A stretch of 64,000 nt of DNA. It comes from Paracoccus sanguinis. GTDB lineage: Bacteria; Pseudomonadota; Alphaproteobacteria; Rhodobacterales; Rhodobacteraceae. How positions within the stretch are numbered: position 1 is the stretch's first letter; every line of letters starts with the position of its first letter. The notes beneath the pieces are model-generated. The model had not been told where the DNA came from, made no database searches, and was given only the letters and a program-made list of their open reading frames with translations. Of the stretch, positions 56,149-64,000 are shown piece after piece. The position numbers and the translations under genes were made by a program. The DNA lies in contig NZ_FNNA01000001.1 of the NCBI RefSeq assembly GCF_900106665.1, positions 558,001 through 622,000 of the forward strand, in the 5' to 3' direction.

Positions 56149-56292
56149 ATGACCAACAGCATCGCGATCGTGCTCGCGGCCCTGATCGTGGGGATGTTCG
56201 TCCTCGACGCGACGGTGCTGCACCTCGGGCTGCCGGTGATGCTTGGCCGGCTGGTCGCCCAGTTCATCGAATGGGTCAGCTTCTGGCGCTGA
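56149..56292 (+). CDS. 47-residue single-helix membrane protein upstream of gap
   Basis: MTNSIAIVLAALIVGMFVLD and then ATVLHLGLPVMLGRLVAQFIEWVSFWR. The first 20 residues form a membrane helix; the C-terminal half is amphipathic and aromatic, ending in FWR. I recall similar small proteins upstream of gap in Rhodobacterales, ending in a comparable aromatic motif; function unknown. GAGGAA lies 11 bases before the ATG at 56149. An in-frame ATG at 56116 would add MSQPQPARNAA. Confidence 0.7.
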   Translation: MTNSIAIVLAALIVGMFVLDATVLHLGLPVMLGRLVAQFIEWVSFWR

Positions 56293-56819
56293 CGACTGCC
56301 GGGATTTAAGCGCGACGTGGGTTTGTGCGCGGCGCGCGCCGCGGCAACCGTCCACGCGATTGGGAACGGCGCGGCGAGCGAGCGGCCCGCGCTACGACTA
56401 CACTCAACGCGACGCCGCCGGCGTACTTCCTGTTGAAGGCGCGCTGTTAAAGGGCTCGCCGCACGGTGGGTCTCAGGTCGTGCGGGGTCCAGTTTCATGT
56501 CCTCCCCCCATCCCGAACCCCCGGGTGATCTGCCCGCATTGGCTCTCGTGCCTCGGCGGTCCAGCTCCACGTCGCCTGTCCTGCCGCCTCGGGTCCGGGT
56601 GATCTGCCCGCAATTGCTCTGGCGCCTCAGCGGGTCCAGCCCCACATCCGCCGCACTGCCGCCCCGGGGCGATCTGCCCAATGACGCACCCACCGGACTG
56701 CCCGTCCGTCGCCCGCCCCGTCCGGGTGGAGCACACGCAATCGCCGCCTTACCGCGCATTGCATTTTCCCCGCGCTTTCGGCAGGACAGCCGCGGGCATT
56801 GCACAGGTAGGAGCGAGTC
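56293..56819. other. 527-bp non-genic region upstream of gap
   Basis: No convincing gene on either strand. The right-hand part carries a three-copy repeat (56486-56685). The promoter of gap presumably lies after it. I found no recognised riboswitch. Confidence 0.6.
56486..56685. repeat. Three imperfect tandem copies of a unit of about 73 bp
   Basis: GGTCCAG recurs at 56486, 56558 and 56633; GG(T/C)GATCTGCCC recurs at 56524, 56598 and 56668; between copies 2 and 3 the strings TTGCTCTGGCGCCTCAG and, in copy 1, TTGGCTCTCGTGCCTC correspond. Spacing is 70-75 bp. Each copy can fold CGGG-TGATCTG-CCCG into a small hairpin (copy 3 weaker). On the minus strand the copies also share a peptide pattern with D-(V/M)-x-L-D, but that frame runs across the gap gene and is not a credible gene. 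Function unknown. Confidence 0.65.
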
Positions 56820-57821
56820 ATGGCTGTGAAGGTAGCGATCAACGGGTTCGGCCGGATCGGGCGCAACGTGCTGCGGGCGATCATCGAATCGGGGCGCACC
56901 GACATTGAGGTGGTGGCGATCAACGACCTCGGCCCGGTCGAGACGAACGCCCATCTGCTGCGCTACGACTCGGTGCACGGCCGCTTCCCCGCGACCGTGA
57001 CCGTCAAGGGCGACACCATCGACGTGGGCCGCGGCCCGATCAAGGTCTCGGCCGAGCGCAACCCCGCCGACCTGCCGTGGTCGGACGTGGACGTGGTGAT
57101 GGAGTGCACCGGCATCTTCACCAGCAAGGAAAAGAGCCAGGCGCACCTCGAGAACGGCTCGAAACGGGTGCTGATCTCGGCGCCGGGCGACAACGCCGAC
57201 AAGACCATCGTCTACGGCGTCAACCATGACACGCTGACCTCGGACGACATCGTCGTGTCGAACGCGAGCTGCACCACGAACTGCCTGTCGCCGGTGGCGA
57301 AGGTGCTGAACGACACCGTTGGCATCACCCGCGGCTTCATGACCACGATCCACAGCTACACCGGCGACCAGCCGACGCTCGACACGATGCACAAGGATCT
57401 CTACCGCGCGCGCGCCGCGGCGCTGTCGATGATCCCGACTTCGACCGGCGCGGCGAAGGCCGTGGGCCTGGTGCTGCCGGAACTCAAGGGCAAGCTCGAC
57501 GGAGTGGCGATCCGGGTGCCGACGCCTAACGTCTCGGTCGTGGACCTCGTGTTCGAAGCCGCCCGCGACACCTCGGTGGAAGAGATCAACGCGGCGATCA
57601 AGGCCGCCGCCGACGGCCCGATGAAGGGCATCCTCGGCTATACCGAGGAAAAGCTGGTCAGCTCGGACTTCAACCACGACCCGCATTCGTCGGTGTTCCA
57701 CATGGACCAGACCAAGGTGATGGAGGGCCGGATGGTCCGCATCCTGACCTGGTACGACAACGAATGGGGCTTCTCGAACCGGATGAGCGACACCGCCGTG
57801 GCGATGGGCAAGCTGATCTGA
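56820..57821 (+). CDS. gap: Glyceraldehyde-3-phosphate dehydrogenase, type I
   Basis: 333 residues. NAD-binding [20 protein letters not shown], catalytic C151 in [17 protein letters not shown], and [12 protein letters not shown] near the C-terminus. ATG at 56820 with AGGAG upstream. A second gap or glycolytic genes are not adjacent. Acts in glycolysis/gluconeogenesis; a terminator follows. Confidence 0.98.
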   Translation: MAVKVAINGFGRIGRNVLRAIIESGRTDIEVVAINDLGPVETNAHLLRYDSVHGRFPATVTVKGDTIDVGRGPIKVSAERNPADLPWSDVDVVMECTGIFTSKEKSQAHLENGSKRVLISAPGDNADKTIVYGVNHDTLTSDDIVVSNASCTTNCLSPVAKVLNDTVGITRGFMTTIHSYTGDQPTLDTMHKDLYRARAAALSMIPTSTGAAKAVGLVLPELKGKLDGVAIRVPTPNVSVVDLVFEAARDTSVEEINAAIKAAADGPMKGILGYTEEKLVSSDFNHDPHSSVFHMDQTKVMEGRMVRILTWYDNEWGFSNRMSDTAVAMGKLI

Positions 57822-57845
57822 GGCGGCTGGAACGCTGAAATCGGA

Positions 57846-57873
57846 GGGGCGGTCCTGACGGGCCGCCCCTTTT
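57846..57873 (+). terminator. Terminator of gap
   Basis: GGGGCGGTCC, loop TGAC, GGGCCGCCCC (one G-T pair) then TTTTCC, 25 bp past the gap stop. Confidence 0.88.
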
Positions 57874-58269
57874 CCGTTGGTCCAGCTTTCGGAAACATTG
57901 GTGTTGCAGCCTGCGACGGAGTCGGTTGCGAAACGCCTTGTCTTGGTGGCGTGTCCCTCTCGCAATGGATCAGCGTGCAGCACCGGCAGCGTGTGGCAAA
58001 AGGCGGCTCCGGGTTTCCCCTCCGACGCAGGGCGCTGCTTAGCCATGACGCAAACGACCCATCGTCCCTCGCTCTAGGACTGAGCCGCGCAACTGCCTTA
58101 GCCAAACGCACAACCAAGCCCCGCGGTTGCAGAAGGGGCCCCGTCGCCGCTGCCCAACGAAGCGCCCGGCCAAGACACCCTATCCCGCCGCTCGCCTATT
58201 CTTTCTTGCCGAAAATATCCCCGCCGGAGGCAGCCGACCTCACCCCAAGGCACCCACGGCGGGTCCGGC
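57874..58269. other. 396-bp spacer, no gene recognised
   Basis: Base composition is slightly lower in GC than the surroundings. Short open frames exist but have no ribosome-binding sites or family resemblance. It ends with a degenerate copy of the dispersed element at 58199-58230. Confidence 0.55.
58199..58230 (+). repeat. Degenerate copy of the dispersed intergenic element
   Basis: TTCTTTCTTGCCGAAAATAT followed by CCCCGCCGGAGG: the first half of the element with two or three changes and no second hairpin. It lies just past the stop of the minus-strand gene at 58270, in the opposite orientation. Confidence 0.5.
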
Positions 58270-58572
58270 TCAGCGCCGGCTCAGCCGCCGTGCATTGGCG
58301 CGGGTCCGGCGGCCATAGGGCTTGAGCGCCGCGGCGAGGATCTCGTCCGCGCGGGCGCCCGTGGCGGCGGATCGCAGCGCGGCGCCCACCGACTCGCGCG
58401 CCGCGTCGCCCTTTTCGGCGACCATGCGGAAGTTCTCGCCCCGGCGCTGGGGCATCATCCCGCACAGCCCGGCCATGCGCACGGCCATGACGTACTGGGC
58501 CTCGAACCCCATCCGGCAGAAATCCGACCACAGCCTCATCGACATGACCGGATCGACCATCATCGTCTTCAT
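58270..58572 (-). CDS. Small Met-rich helical protein, phasin-like family common in Rhodobacterales
   Basis: 100 residues: MKTMMVDPVMSMRLWSDFCR, MGFEAQYVMAVRMAGLCGMM, a hydrophilic middle (QRRGENFRMVAEKGDAARES) and a basic end (LKPYGRRTRANARRLSRR). I recognise the pattern from short Rhodobacterales proteins often labelled 'antifreeze protein' in databases, almost certainly a misnomer; helix pattern and composition resemble small phasins. The ATG at 58572 has AAAGGAA about 12 bases upstream. Its biological role is unknown. The divergent neighbour is pyrC. Confidence 0.75.
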   Translation of the reverse strand: MKTMMVDPVMSMRLWSDFCRMGFEAQYVMAVRMAGLCGMMPQRRGENFRMVAEKGDAARESVGAALRSAATGARADEILAAALKPYGRRTRANARRLSRR

Positions 58573-58723
58573 TCAAACATTCCTTTCGGCGAATGCTGCA
58601 CCGCAGAAAGACACGGTGCACCCTTCCGTTCCCGATTCCAAGACCAACTTTCGGACAGGTGAACCGGCCCGACGACCCCGCGGGCGCTGGATAACGCCGC
58701 CGGCTTCGTTATAGACCCGTCCC

Positions 58724-59761
58724 ATGAACACATCGTTGACGATCACCCGCCCGGACGACTGGCACCTGCATCTGCGCGACGGGCCAATGCTGGCTGCGGT
58801 TGCGCCGCATTCGGCGCGGCTGGGCCGGGCGATCATCATGCCGAATCTCGTCCCGCCGGTGGTCACCGGTGCCGAGGCCGCGGCCTATCGGCAGCGGATT
58901 CTGACCGCCCTGCCGCCCGGCGCGACGTTGCGTCCGCTGATGACGCTCTACCTGACCGAGACGACCGATCCGGCCGACGTCCTCGCCGCCCATGCCGCGG
59001 GGCTGATCGCCGCGGTCAAGCTCTACCCCGCCGGGGCGACCACCAACTCGGCCAGCGGGGTGCGGGACTTCGACCGGGTGCGCGGCGTGCTCGAGGCGAT
59101 GGCCGGGGCGGGCATTCCCCTTTGCGTGCATGGCGAGGTCACCGACCCGGCCGTGGACATCTTCGACCGCGAGGCGGTGTTCCTCGACCGGGTGCTCGAG
59201 CCGATCCGCCGCCGCACCCCCGGCCTGCGCGTGGTGATGGAACACATCACCACCCGCGACGGCATCGACTATGTCCGCGCGGGCGGCGAAGACATCGGCG
59301 GGACGATCACCACCCATCACTTGGTGATCAACCGCAACCACATCCTCGCCGGCGGCATCCGCCCGCATTACTACTGCCTGCCCGTCGCCAAGCGCGAGGC
59401 GCACCGGCTCGCGCTGCTCGAGGCCGCGACCTCGGGCGAGGGGCGGTTCTTCGCCGGCACCGACAGCGCCCCGCACCCCGACCGTGCCAAGGAAAGCGCC
59501 TGCGGCTGCGCCGGCTGCTTCACCGCGCCGAATTGGCTGTCGATCCTCGCCGAGGTGTTCGAGGCCGCGGGCGCGCTCGACCGGCTCGAGGCGTTCACCT
59601 CGCTTAACGGCCCGGCCTTCTACCGGATGGACCCGAACCCCGACCGCGTGACCCTGACCCGGGGCGAGGCGGTGCGGTTCCCGGCGTCCATCACCGCGGG
59701 CGACGAGACGGTGACCGTCTTCGACCCCGGCTTCCCGATCCACTGGCACCTGGACGACTGA
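58724..59761 (+). CDS. pyrC: Dihydroorotase (class II)
   Basis: Reversible cyclisation of carbamoyl-aspartate to dihydroorotate. 345 residues: metal ligands H14 and H16 in [10 protein letters not shown], the carbamylated lysine in [34 protein letters not shown], and [12 protein letters not shown]. It resembles the short E. coli-type PyrC rather than the long class I enzyme. Stop overlaps the pyrE start (TGATG). Confidence 0.97.
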   Translation: MNTSLTITRPDDWHLHLRDGPMLAAVAPHSARLGRAIIMPNLVPPVVTGAEAAAYRQRILTALPPGATLRPLMTLYLTETTDPADVLAAHAAGLIAAVKLYPAGATTNSASGVRDFDRVRGVLEAMAGAGIPLCVHGEVTDPAVDIFDREAVFLDRVLEPIRRRTPGLRVVMEHITTRDGIDYVRAGGEDIGGTITTHHLVINRNHILAGGIRPHYYCLPVAKREAHRLALLEAATSGEGRFFAGTDSAPHPDRAKESACGCAGCFTAPNWLSILAEVFEAAGALDRLEAFTSLNGPAFYRMDPNPDRVTLTRGEAVRFPASITAGDETVTVFDPGFPIHWHLDD

Positions 59762-60432
59762 TGACCCTGCCCTTTCCCCCCGCCGACGAGATCGCCCGGC
59801 TGACCGCGCGGATGCTGCTTGAGATCAAGGCGGTGCATTTCAACGCCGCCGAGCCCTACACCTATGCCTCGGGGCTCAAGGGGCCGACCTACATCGACTG
59901 CCGCAAGCTGATCTCGTACCCGCGCATCCGCGGGACGCTGATGGATTTCCTCGCCGCCACGGTCTGCCGCAACGCGGGCTTCGAGGCCTTCGACAACGTC
60001 GCCGGTGGTGAGACCGCGGGCATCCCCTTCGCCGCCTTCATGGCCGAGCGGCTCGGCCTGCCGATGACCTATGTGCGCAAGAAGCCCAAGGGCTACGGCC
60101 GCAACGCGCGGATCGAGGGCGCCATGTCCGAGGGCCAGCGGGTGCTGCTGGTCGAGGACCTGACCACCGACGGCGGCTCGAAGCTGTCGTTCGTCGATGC
60201 GATCCGCGAGACGGGGGCGAGCTGCGCCCACACGGCGGTGGTGTTCTACTACGGCATCTTCCCCGAGACGACCGACCGGCTGGGCGCGCATGGGGTCACG
60301 CTGCACCACCTCTGCACCTGGTGGGACGTGCTGGCCGAGGCGCGCGCGCAGGGCAGCTTCGACGCCGACACGCTGGCCGAGGTCGAGGCCTTCCTGAGCG
60401 ACCCGCGGGGCTGGCAGGCCGCGCATCCGTAG
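59761..60432 (+). CDS. pyrE: Orotate phosphoribosyltransferase
   Basis: PRPP-dependent conversion of orotate to OMP. 223 residues; the PRPP-binding motif is [14 protein letters not shown], with [20 protein letters not shown] and [18 protein letters not shown] forming the substrate loop region. ATG at 59761 shares one base with the pyrC stop, so the pair is translationally coupled. Confidence 0.97.
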   Translation: MTLPFPPADEIARLTARMLLEIKAVHFNAAEPYTYASGLKGPTYIDCRKLISYPRIRGTLMDFLAATVCRNAGFEAFDNVAGGETAGIPFAAFMAERLGLPMTYVRKKPKGYGRNARIEGAMSEGQRVLLVEDLTTDGGSKLSFVDAIRETGASCAHTAVVFYYGIFPETTDRLGAHGVTLHHLCTWWDVLAEARAQGSFDADTLAEVEAFLSDPRGWQAAHP

Positions 60433-60536
60433 GCGCCGGGCAACCCTGCACACGCTGCGCAACGGCATCCCGTCCGCGCGCCCGTCAGGGGCGCGCAGGC
60501 ACGCCAGACCCGCCTCCGCCGCCCACCGCCGAAAAC

Positions 60537-60556
60537 TTGTCCACAGCTTATCCCCC
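60537..60556 (+). promoter_or_regulatory. DnaA-box-like pair upstream of dnaB
   Basis: TTGTCCACA (one mismatch from TTATCCACA) at 60537-60545 and TTATCCCCC at 60548-60556 (two mismatches), 125-144 bp before dnaB. No AT-rich unwinding region or further boxes accompany them, so they are not evidence of an origin. They could give DnaA control over dnaB. Confidence 0.35.
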
Positions 60557-60680
60557 CAATCGCCCCCGGCTAATTGATCCCGTCCCGCGGGGGGATCGTG
60601 GACCGGGCGGTGGTTTCGTGACATAACCGCCCCCACCCCACCGCCTGCATCCCACGCCGACCGTCCCGAGGATTCCCACG

Positions 60681-62171
60681 ATGTCCGAACTGCGCGCGCT
60701 CGATCCGCGCCGCCCTGCCGAGACGGCCGACGAGGCCCCGGCGGTGCCGTTTTCCATCGAGGCCGAGCAGCAGCTGCTGGGCACGCTGCTGACCAACAAC
60801 GACGTGTTCGACCAGGTCACGCGGCTGGTGCGGGGCGAGCATTTCTATGATCCCGTCCACCGGCGCATCTTCGACCTCTGCGCCGAGCGGATCACCCGCA
60901 ATGCGCTGGCAAGCCCGGTGACGCTCAAGGCGTTCATGGAACATGACGCCGGGCTGAAGGAACTGGGCGGGCCGGCCTATCTCGCCCGCCTCGCCGGCTC
61001 GGCGGTGTCCTCCTACGGGGCGCGCGAATATGCCCGGATGATCCGCGAATTCGCGCTCAGGCGCGAGCTGATCGCGCTCGGCCACGACATCTCGGCCCGC
61101 GCCGCGACGGTGGCCATCGACGACGACGCCGAAGAGCAGATCAAGACCGCCGAGCAGACGCTCTACAAGCTGGGCGAGCAGGGCGTGGCCGAGCGCGGCT
61201 TCCAGTCCTTCCTGCAGGCCGTCACCGGGGCGGTGCAGGCCGCAAACGCCGCCTATCAGCGCGACGGGGGGCTGTCGGGCGTTTCGACCGGGCTCGACGA
61301 TCTCGACAAGAAGATGGGCGGGCTGAACAAGTCCGACCTCATCATCCTCGCCGGGCGGCCGTCGATGGGGAAGACGTCGCTCGCCACCAACATCGCCTTC
61401 AACGTCGCCAAGGCGCACCGGATGGGCGAGTTGCCGGACGGCACCCGCGGCACCGTCGACGGGGGCGTCGTCGGGTTCTTCTCGCTCGAGATGTCGGCCG
61501 AGCAGCTGGCTGCGCGGATCCTCTCGGAAGCAGCCGAGGTGCCCAGCGAACAGATCCGCCGCGGCGACATGAGCGAAGAGGAGTTCCGCCGCTTCGTCGA
61601 TGCCGCCCACGCGCTGCAGAACTGCCCGCTCTACATCGACGACACCCCGGCGCTGCCGATCAACCAGCTCGCCGCGCGGGCCCGCAAGCTCAAGCGGACG
61701 CTGGGGCTCGACGTGCTGATCGTGGACTACCTGCAGCTCCTGCGGGCCGCCTCGGCCAAGGACAGCCGGGTGAACGAGGTCTCCGAGATCACCCAGGGCC
61801 TCAAGGCCGTCGCGAAGGAACTGAACATCCCGGTCATCGCGCTGTCGCAGCTCTCGCGGCAGGTCGAGAACCGCGAGGACAAGCGCCCGCAGCTGTCGGA
61901 CCTGCGCGAGTCCGGCTCGATCGAGCAGGACGCCGACATCGTGATGTTCGTGTTCCGCGAGGAATACTACAAGGAACGCGAGAAGCCCGCCGACCACGAG
62001 CTGGACAAGATGGCCGCCTGGCAGCAGGTGATGGAGCAGGTGCACGGCAAGGCCGAGGTCATCATCGGCAAGCAGCGCCACGGGCCGATCGGGACGGTCG
62101 AGCTGAGCTTCGAGGGGCGGTTCACCCGCTTCGGCAACCTCGCCCGGCACCAGATCCAGCAATGGGGCTGA
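60681..62171 (+). CDS. dnaB: Replicative DNA helicase DnaB
   Basis: 496 residues. N-terminal DnaG-interacting domain (PFSIEAEQQLLGTLLTNNDV), linker helix, and RecA-type motor with Walker A GRPSMGKT at 225-232, Walker B LDVLIVDYLQLL, SQLSRQVENREDKRPQLSDL and RESGSIEQDADIV. No intein or insertion. The 248-bp upstream gap holds DnaA-box-like sequences. The gene end overlaps the DUF486 gene by 10 bp. Confidence 0.98.
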   Translation: MSELRALDPRRPAETADEAPAVPFSIEAEQQLLGTLLTNNDVFDQVTRLVRGEHFYDPVHRRIFDLCAERITRNALASPVTLKAFMEHDAGLKELGGPAYLARLAGSAVSSYGAREYARMIREFALRRELIALGHDISARAATVAIDDDAEEQIKTAEQTLYKLGEQGVAERGFQSFLQAVTGAVQAANAAYQRDGGLSGVSTGLDDLDKKMGGLNKSDLIILAGRPSMGKTSLATNIAFNVAKAHRMGELPDGTRGTVDGGVVGFFSLEMSAEQLAARILSEAAEVPSEQIRRGDMSEEEFRRFVDAAHALQNCPLYIDDTPALPINQLAARARKLKRTLGLDVLIVDYLQLLRAASAKDSRVNEVSEITQGLKAVAKELNIPVIALSQLSRQVENREDKRPQLSDLRESGSIEQDADIVMFVFREEYYKEREKPADHELDKMAAWQQVMEQVHGKAEVIIGKQRHGPIGTVELSFEGRFTRFGNLARHQIQQWG

Positions 62172-62518
62172 GCCTGCCCGTCCCCGCCCTGACCATCGGC
62201 CTGCTGATCGCCTCGAACGTCTTCATGACGGTGGCGTGGTACGGGCATCTGAAGTTCAAGACCGCGCCCCTCGCGTTGGTGATCGTCGCGAGCTGGGGGA
62301 TCGCCTTCTTCGAGTATGTGCTGCAGGTGCCCGCCAACCGCATCGGCCACGGGCATTTCTCCGCCGCCCAGCTCAAGACGATCCAGGAGGTCATCAGCCT
62401 GACGGTCTTCGCCGGCTTCTCGTGGCTCTACCTGGGCGAGCGGCTGGGCTGGCAGCACGCGGTCGGGTTCGGGCTGATCTGCGCCGGCGCGTGGTTCGTG
62501 TTCCATGACTGGGGCTGA
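62162..62518 (+). CDS. DUF486 / DMT-like small membrane protein
   Basis: 118 residues with four hydrophobic segments: VPALTIGLLIASNVFMTVAW, LALVIVASWGIAFFEYVLQV, KTIQEVISLTVFAGFSWLYL and AVGFGLICAGAWFVF. YGHLKFK, PANRIGHGHFSAAQLKTIQE are DUF486 signatures. Related to the drug/metabolite transporter superfamily; substrate unknown. It overlaps dnaB by 10 bp and the following transporter gene by 14 bp. Confidence 0.9.
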   Translation: MGLSLPVPALTIGLLIASNVFMTVAWYGHLKFKTAPLALVIVASWGIAFFEYVLQVPANRIGHGHFSAAQLKTIQEVISLTVFAGFSWLYLGERLGWQHAVGFGLICAGAWFVFHDWG

Positions 62519-63704
62519 GGCCGCGCGGCCCCGCCGCACCCCGCCGCATATCCTGACGCTGGTGCTGCTGTCGGGGCTGGGGGCGCTCAGCATGAACGTG
62601 TTCCTGCCCTCGCTGCCGGGCATGGCGCGGGATTTCGGCGTCGATTACGCGGTGATGCAGCTTTCGGTGACCGTCTATCTGGCCGGCTCGGCGCTGGTGC
62701 AGATGATCGCCGGGCCGCTGTCGGACCGCTACGGGCGGCGGCCGGTGATGCTGGTGGGGCTGGCCACCTTCCTCGTGGCGACGGCGGGGACGCTGCTGGC
62801 GCCCTCGGCCGGCTGGTTTCTGGCCTTCCGCACGTTGCAGGCCGCGGTCGGGACCGGGATGGTGCTGTCGCGCGCCATCGTCCACGACATGGTCGAGGGC
62901 GACGCGGCCGCCAGCCGGATCGGCTATGTCACCATGGGGATGTCGGTGATCCCGATGATGGCGCCGATCCTCGGCGGGCTTCTGGACGAGGCCTTCGGCT
63001 GGCGCGCCAACTTCGCCATGCTGCTGGCCGCCGGGGCGGCGGCGCTGGCGCTCGCCTGGGTGGACCTGGGCGAGACGGCGCGCGGCGGGCTGTCGATGCG
63101 GGCGCAGATGCGGGGCTATCCGCAGCTCGCCCGGTCGGGCGTGTTCTGGGGCTATGCGCTGGCCGCGACCTTCGCCTCGGGCGCCTTCTTCGCCTATCTG
63201 GGCGGCGCGCCCTTCGTGGGCGAGACGGTGTTCCACCTGCGCCCGGCCGAGGTCGGCTATTGGTTCGCGGCGCCCTCGATCGGCTATCTGCTGGGCAATT
63301 TCATCTCGGGGCGCTTTGCCGCGCGGGTCGGGATCGACCGGATGATCCTGCTCGGCGCCTGGGTCACGGCGCTGGCGCTGGGCGCGGCGCTGGCGGTGAC
63401 GATGGCCGGCGCGCTGGTGCCGGCGGTGTTCTTCGGCGCCATCGCGCTGATGGGGCTGGGCAACGGCATGGTCCTGCCCAGTGCCACGGCGGGGATGATG
63501 GGGGTGCGACCCGAACTCGCCGGAACGGCGAGCGGGCTGGGCGGGGCGATGGCGGTCGCGGGCGGCGCGGGCCTCGCGGCGCTGGCGGGGCGGTTCCTCG
63601 TCCCGGGCGCGGGCGCCACGCCGCTTCTGTGCATCATGGCGCTGTCGGCGGCGGCCTCGCTGGGCGCGATCATGGTCGTCCGGCGGCTGCGGCGGCCGGT
63701 CTGA
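62505..63704 (+). CDS. Bcr/CflA-type MFS efflux transporter
   Basis: 399 residues, about 12 membrane helices. SMNVFLPSLPGMARDFGVDY is the typical first loop of the Bcr/CflA subgroup; the MFS motif A is GPLSDRYGRRPVMLVGL; motif C-like VIPMMAPILGGLLDEAFGWR marks a drug:H+ antiporter of the 12-helix group. Substrate not inferable. The ATG at 62505 lies inside the DUF486 gene. Confidence 0.93.
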   Translation: MTGAEAARPRRTPPHILTLVLLSGLGALSMNVFLPSLPGMARDFGVDYAVMQLSVTVYLAGSALVQMIAGPLSDRYGRRPVMLVGLATFLVATAGTLLAPSAGWFLAFRTLQAAVGTGMVLSRAIVHDMVEGDAAASRIGYVTMGMSVIPMMAPILGGLLDEAFGWRANFAMLLAAGAAALALAWVDLGETARGGLSMRAQMRGYPQLARSGVFWGYALAATFASGAFFAYLGGAPFVGETVFHLRPAEVGYWFAAPSIGYLLGNFISGRFAARVGIDRMILLGAWVTALALGAALAVTMAGALVPAVFFGAIALMGLGNGMVLPSATAGMMGVRPELAGTASGLGGAMAVAGGAGLAALAGRFLVPGAGATPLLCIMALSAAASLGAIMVVRRLRRPV

Positions 63705-63728
63705 CGCCGGCCCCGCGCCACGCGCCCT

Positions 63729-63747
63729 GCGCAGGGCAGCCCTGCGC
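63729..63747. promoter_or_regulatory. GC-rich inverted repeat after the MFS gene
   Basis: GCGCAGGG, spacer CAG, CCCTGCGC: a perfect 8-bp dyad 24 bp past the MFS stop and about 75 bp before the regulator start. No T-run follows, so an intrinsic terminator is unlikely unless combined with Rho. It could be an operator. Confidence 0.45.
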
Positions 63748-63769
63748 CACGCGGGATTGCTCGCGCAAT

Positions 63770-63797
63770 TTTGCAAATGCTAACGGCGCACTGCAAA
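63770..63797 (+). promoter_or_regulatory. Two TGCAAA sites before the RamB/ScfR-type regulator gene
   Basis: The perfect palindrome TTTGCAAA at 63770-63777 and a half-similar CTGCAAAG at 63791-63798, two helix turns apart (20 bp) and 26-53 bp upstream of the start codon. Actinobacterial RamB binds sites containing TTTGCAAA-type sequence; the placement suggests autoregulation. The link is inference. Confidence 0.5.
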
Positions 63798-63822
63798 GCG
63801 TATGTCAGCGAGGGGTCGATTT

Positions 63823-64000
63823 ATGGCCAGCCACAAGATCTATGCCGGCGCCTCGCTGCGCGAGACCCGCAACCGGCACGGCCTGACCCAGCGCGTCTTC
63901 GCCGACCGGCTCGGCGTCTCCCTGCCCTATCTCAGCCAGATGGAGAACAACCACCGGCCCGTCTCGGCCGGGGTGCTGCTGCGGCTCGCCTCCGAGTTCC
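63823..64000 (+). CDS. RamB/ScfR-type short-chain acyl-CoA regulator, N-terminal 59 residues (runs off the right edge)
   Basis: Helix-turn-helix (XRE/Cro type) DNA-binding domain: MASHKIYAGASLRETRNRHG, LTQRVFADRLGVSLPYLSQM, ENNHRPVSAGVLLRLASEF. KIYAG and SLPYLSQMENN...RPVS are characteristic of the RamB/ScfR family, whose C-terminal IrrE-peptidase-like and DUF2083 parts sense acyl-CoA; these parts would lie outside the window. In actinobacteria and Paracoccus such regulators control glyoxylate/propionyl-CoA/ethylmalonyl-CoA pathway genes. The ATG at 63823 is the only suitable start. Confidence 0.8.
   Translation, partial: MASHKIYAGASLRETRNRHGLTQRVFADRLGVSLPYLSQMENNHRPVSAGVLLRLASEF

Noticed and set aside
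56061..58046. Minus-strand reading frame of 661 codons containing three similar 24-residue segments
   Set aside because: Most of it is antisense to gap. The apparent peptide repeat reflects the DNA repeat at 56486-56685; composition and lack of a start context do not support a gene.
60433..60680. Replication origin near dnaB
   Set aside because: Only two imperfect DnaA-like boxes, no AT-rich region, and no origin-associated genes; not enough for an origin call.
63729..63747. PhaR-type site (CTGC...GCAG) in the dyad after the MFS gene
   Set aside because: The dyad contains CTGC/GCAG strings, but the spacing differs from the CTGC-N3-GCAG pattern I know and no polyhydroxybutyrate gene is nearby.

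Overview
The window is a 64 kb piece of a high-GC alphaproteobacterial chromosome, most likely Rhodobacterales (Rhodobacteraceae/Paracoccaceae). The evidence is the divergent ethylmalonyl-CoA mutase / crotonyl-CoA carboxylase-reductase pair at the left end, a ctaC-ctaB-ctaG-ctaE-SURF1-thrC-M16 cluster, lptF-lptG-lptD-surA-pdxA-ksgA, tatA-tatB-tatC, rpsF-rpsR-rplI with an Arg/Asp-rich S6 tail, and a dispersed intergenic repeat containing CCCAAATATCCCGG. Product calls rest on recognition of the translated proteins; no database search was run. It reads as core genome: I see no complete prophage, transposase, plasmid gene, CRISPR array or obvious defence locus.

Layout. 0-2 kb: ecm (partial) and ccr, then about 0.8 kb without a convincing gene. 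2.6-10.6 kb: lipocalin, RecD/UvrD-like helicase, EcsC protein, two acetyltransferases, flavin reductase, apt, a PACE-type efflux protein and a D-lactate/2-hydroxyacid dehydrogenase-like flavoprotein. 10.6-17.7 kb (minus strand): cytochrome oxidase subunits II and III with assembly genes, followed by thrC and an M16 peptidase, many with overlapping stop/start codons. 17.9-26 kb: tldD, dprA behind a CtrA-like site, a zone of decayed coding sequence, an orphan FliM-like gene, a DUF815 ATPase and tatABC. 26-40.8 kb: aspartic protease, holC-pepA, the LPS-assembly operon with surA, pdxA and ksgA, a DUF4167 protein, and prfA-prmC. 41-48.6 kb: di-heme peroxidase and YceI, the S6/S18/L9 operon, a YihY membrane protein, and tRNA-Leu followed by tig. 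48.8-64 kb: NAD(P)HX repair enzyme, glnB-glnA, purB, an orphan FliG-like gene behind a second CtrA-like site, gap, pyrC-pyrE, dnaB, a DUF486 protein, a Bcr/CflA transporter and the start of a RamB/ScfR-type acyl-CoA-responsive regulator.

How the parts fit: the two ends point to the same metabolism. Ccr and Ecm carry out the ethylmalonyl-CoA pathway of acetyl-CoA assimilation, and RamB/ScfR-family regulators control short-chain acyl-CoA genes. The oxidase cluster supplies two aa3-type subunits plus heme O synthase, a Cu chaperone and SURF1; subunit I is not in the window. LptF/G/D with SurA cover much of LPS export and outer-membrane protein folding.

The most unusual material is at 20.27-22.2 kb, where a 150-residue low-complexity linker in DprA, a stretch of frameshifted coding remnants and a Gly-rich tail on the FliM-like protein adjoin each other. 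Smaller curiosities are a 15-bp triplication of the ctaG stop region, a three-copy repeat of about 73 bp upstream of gap, and a Rhodobacterales-type dispersed element. I did not find a convincing, wholly new multi-gene system.
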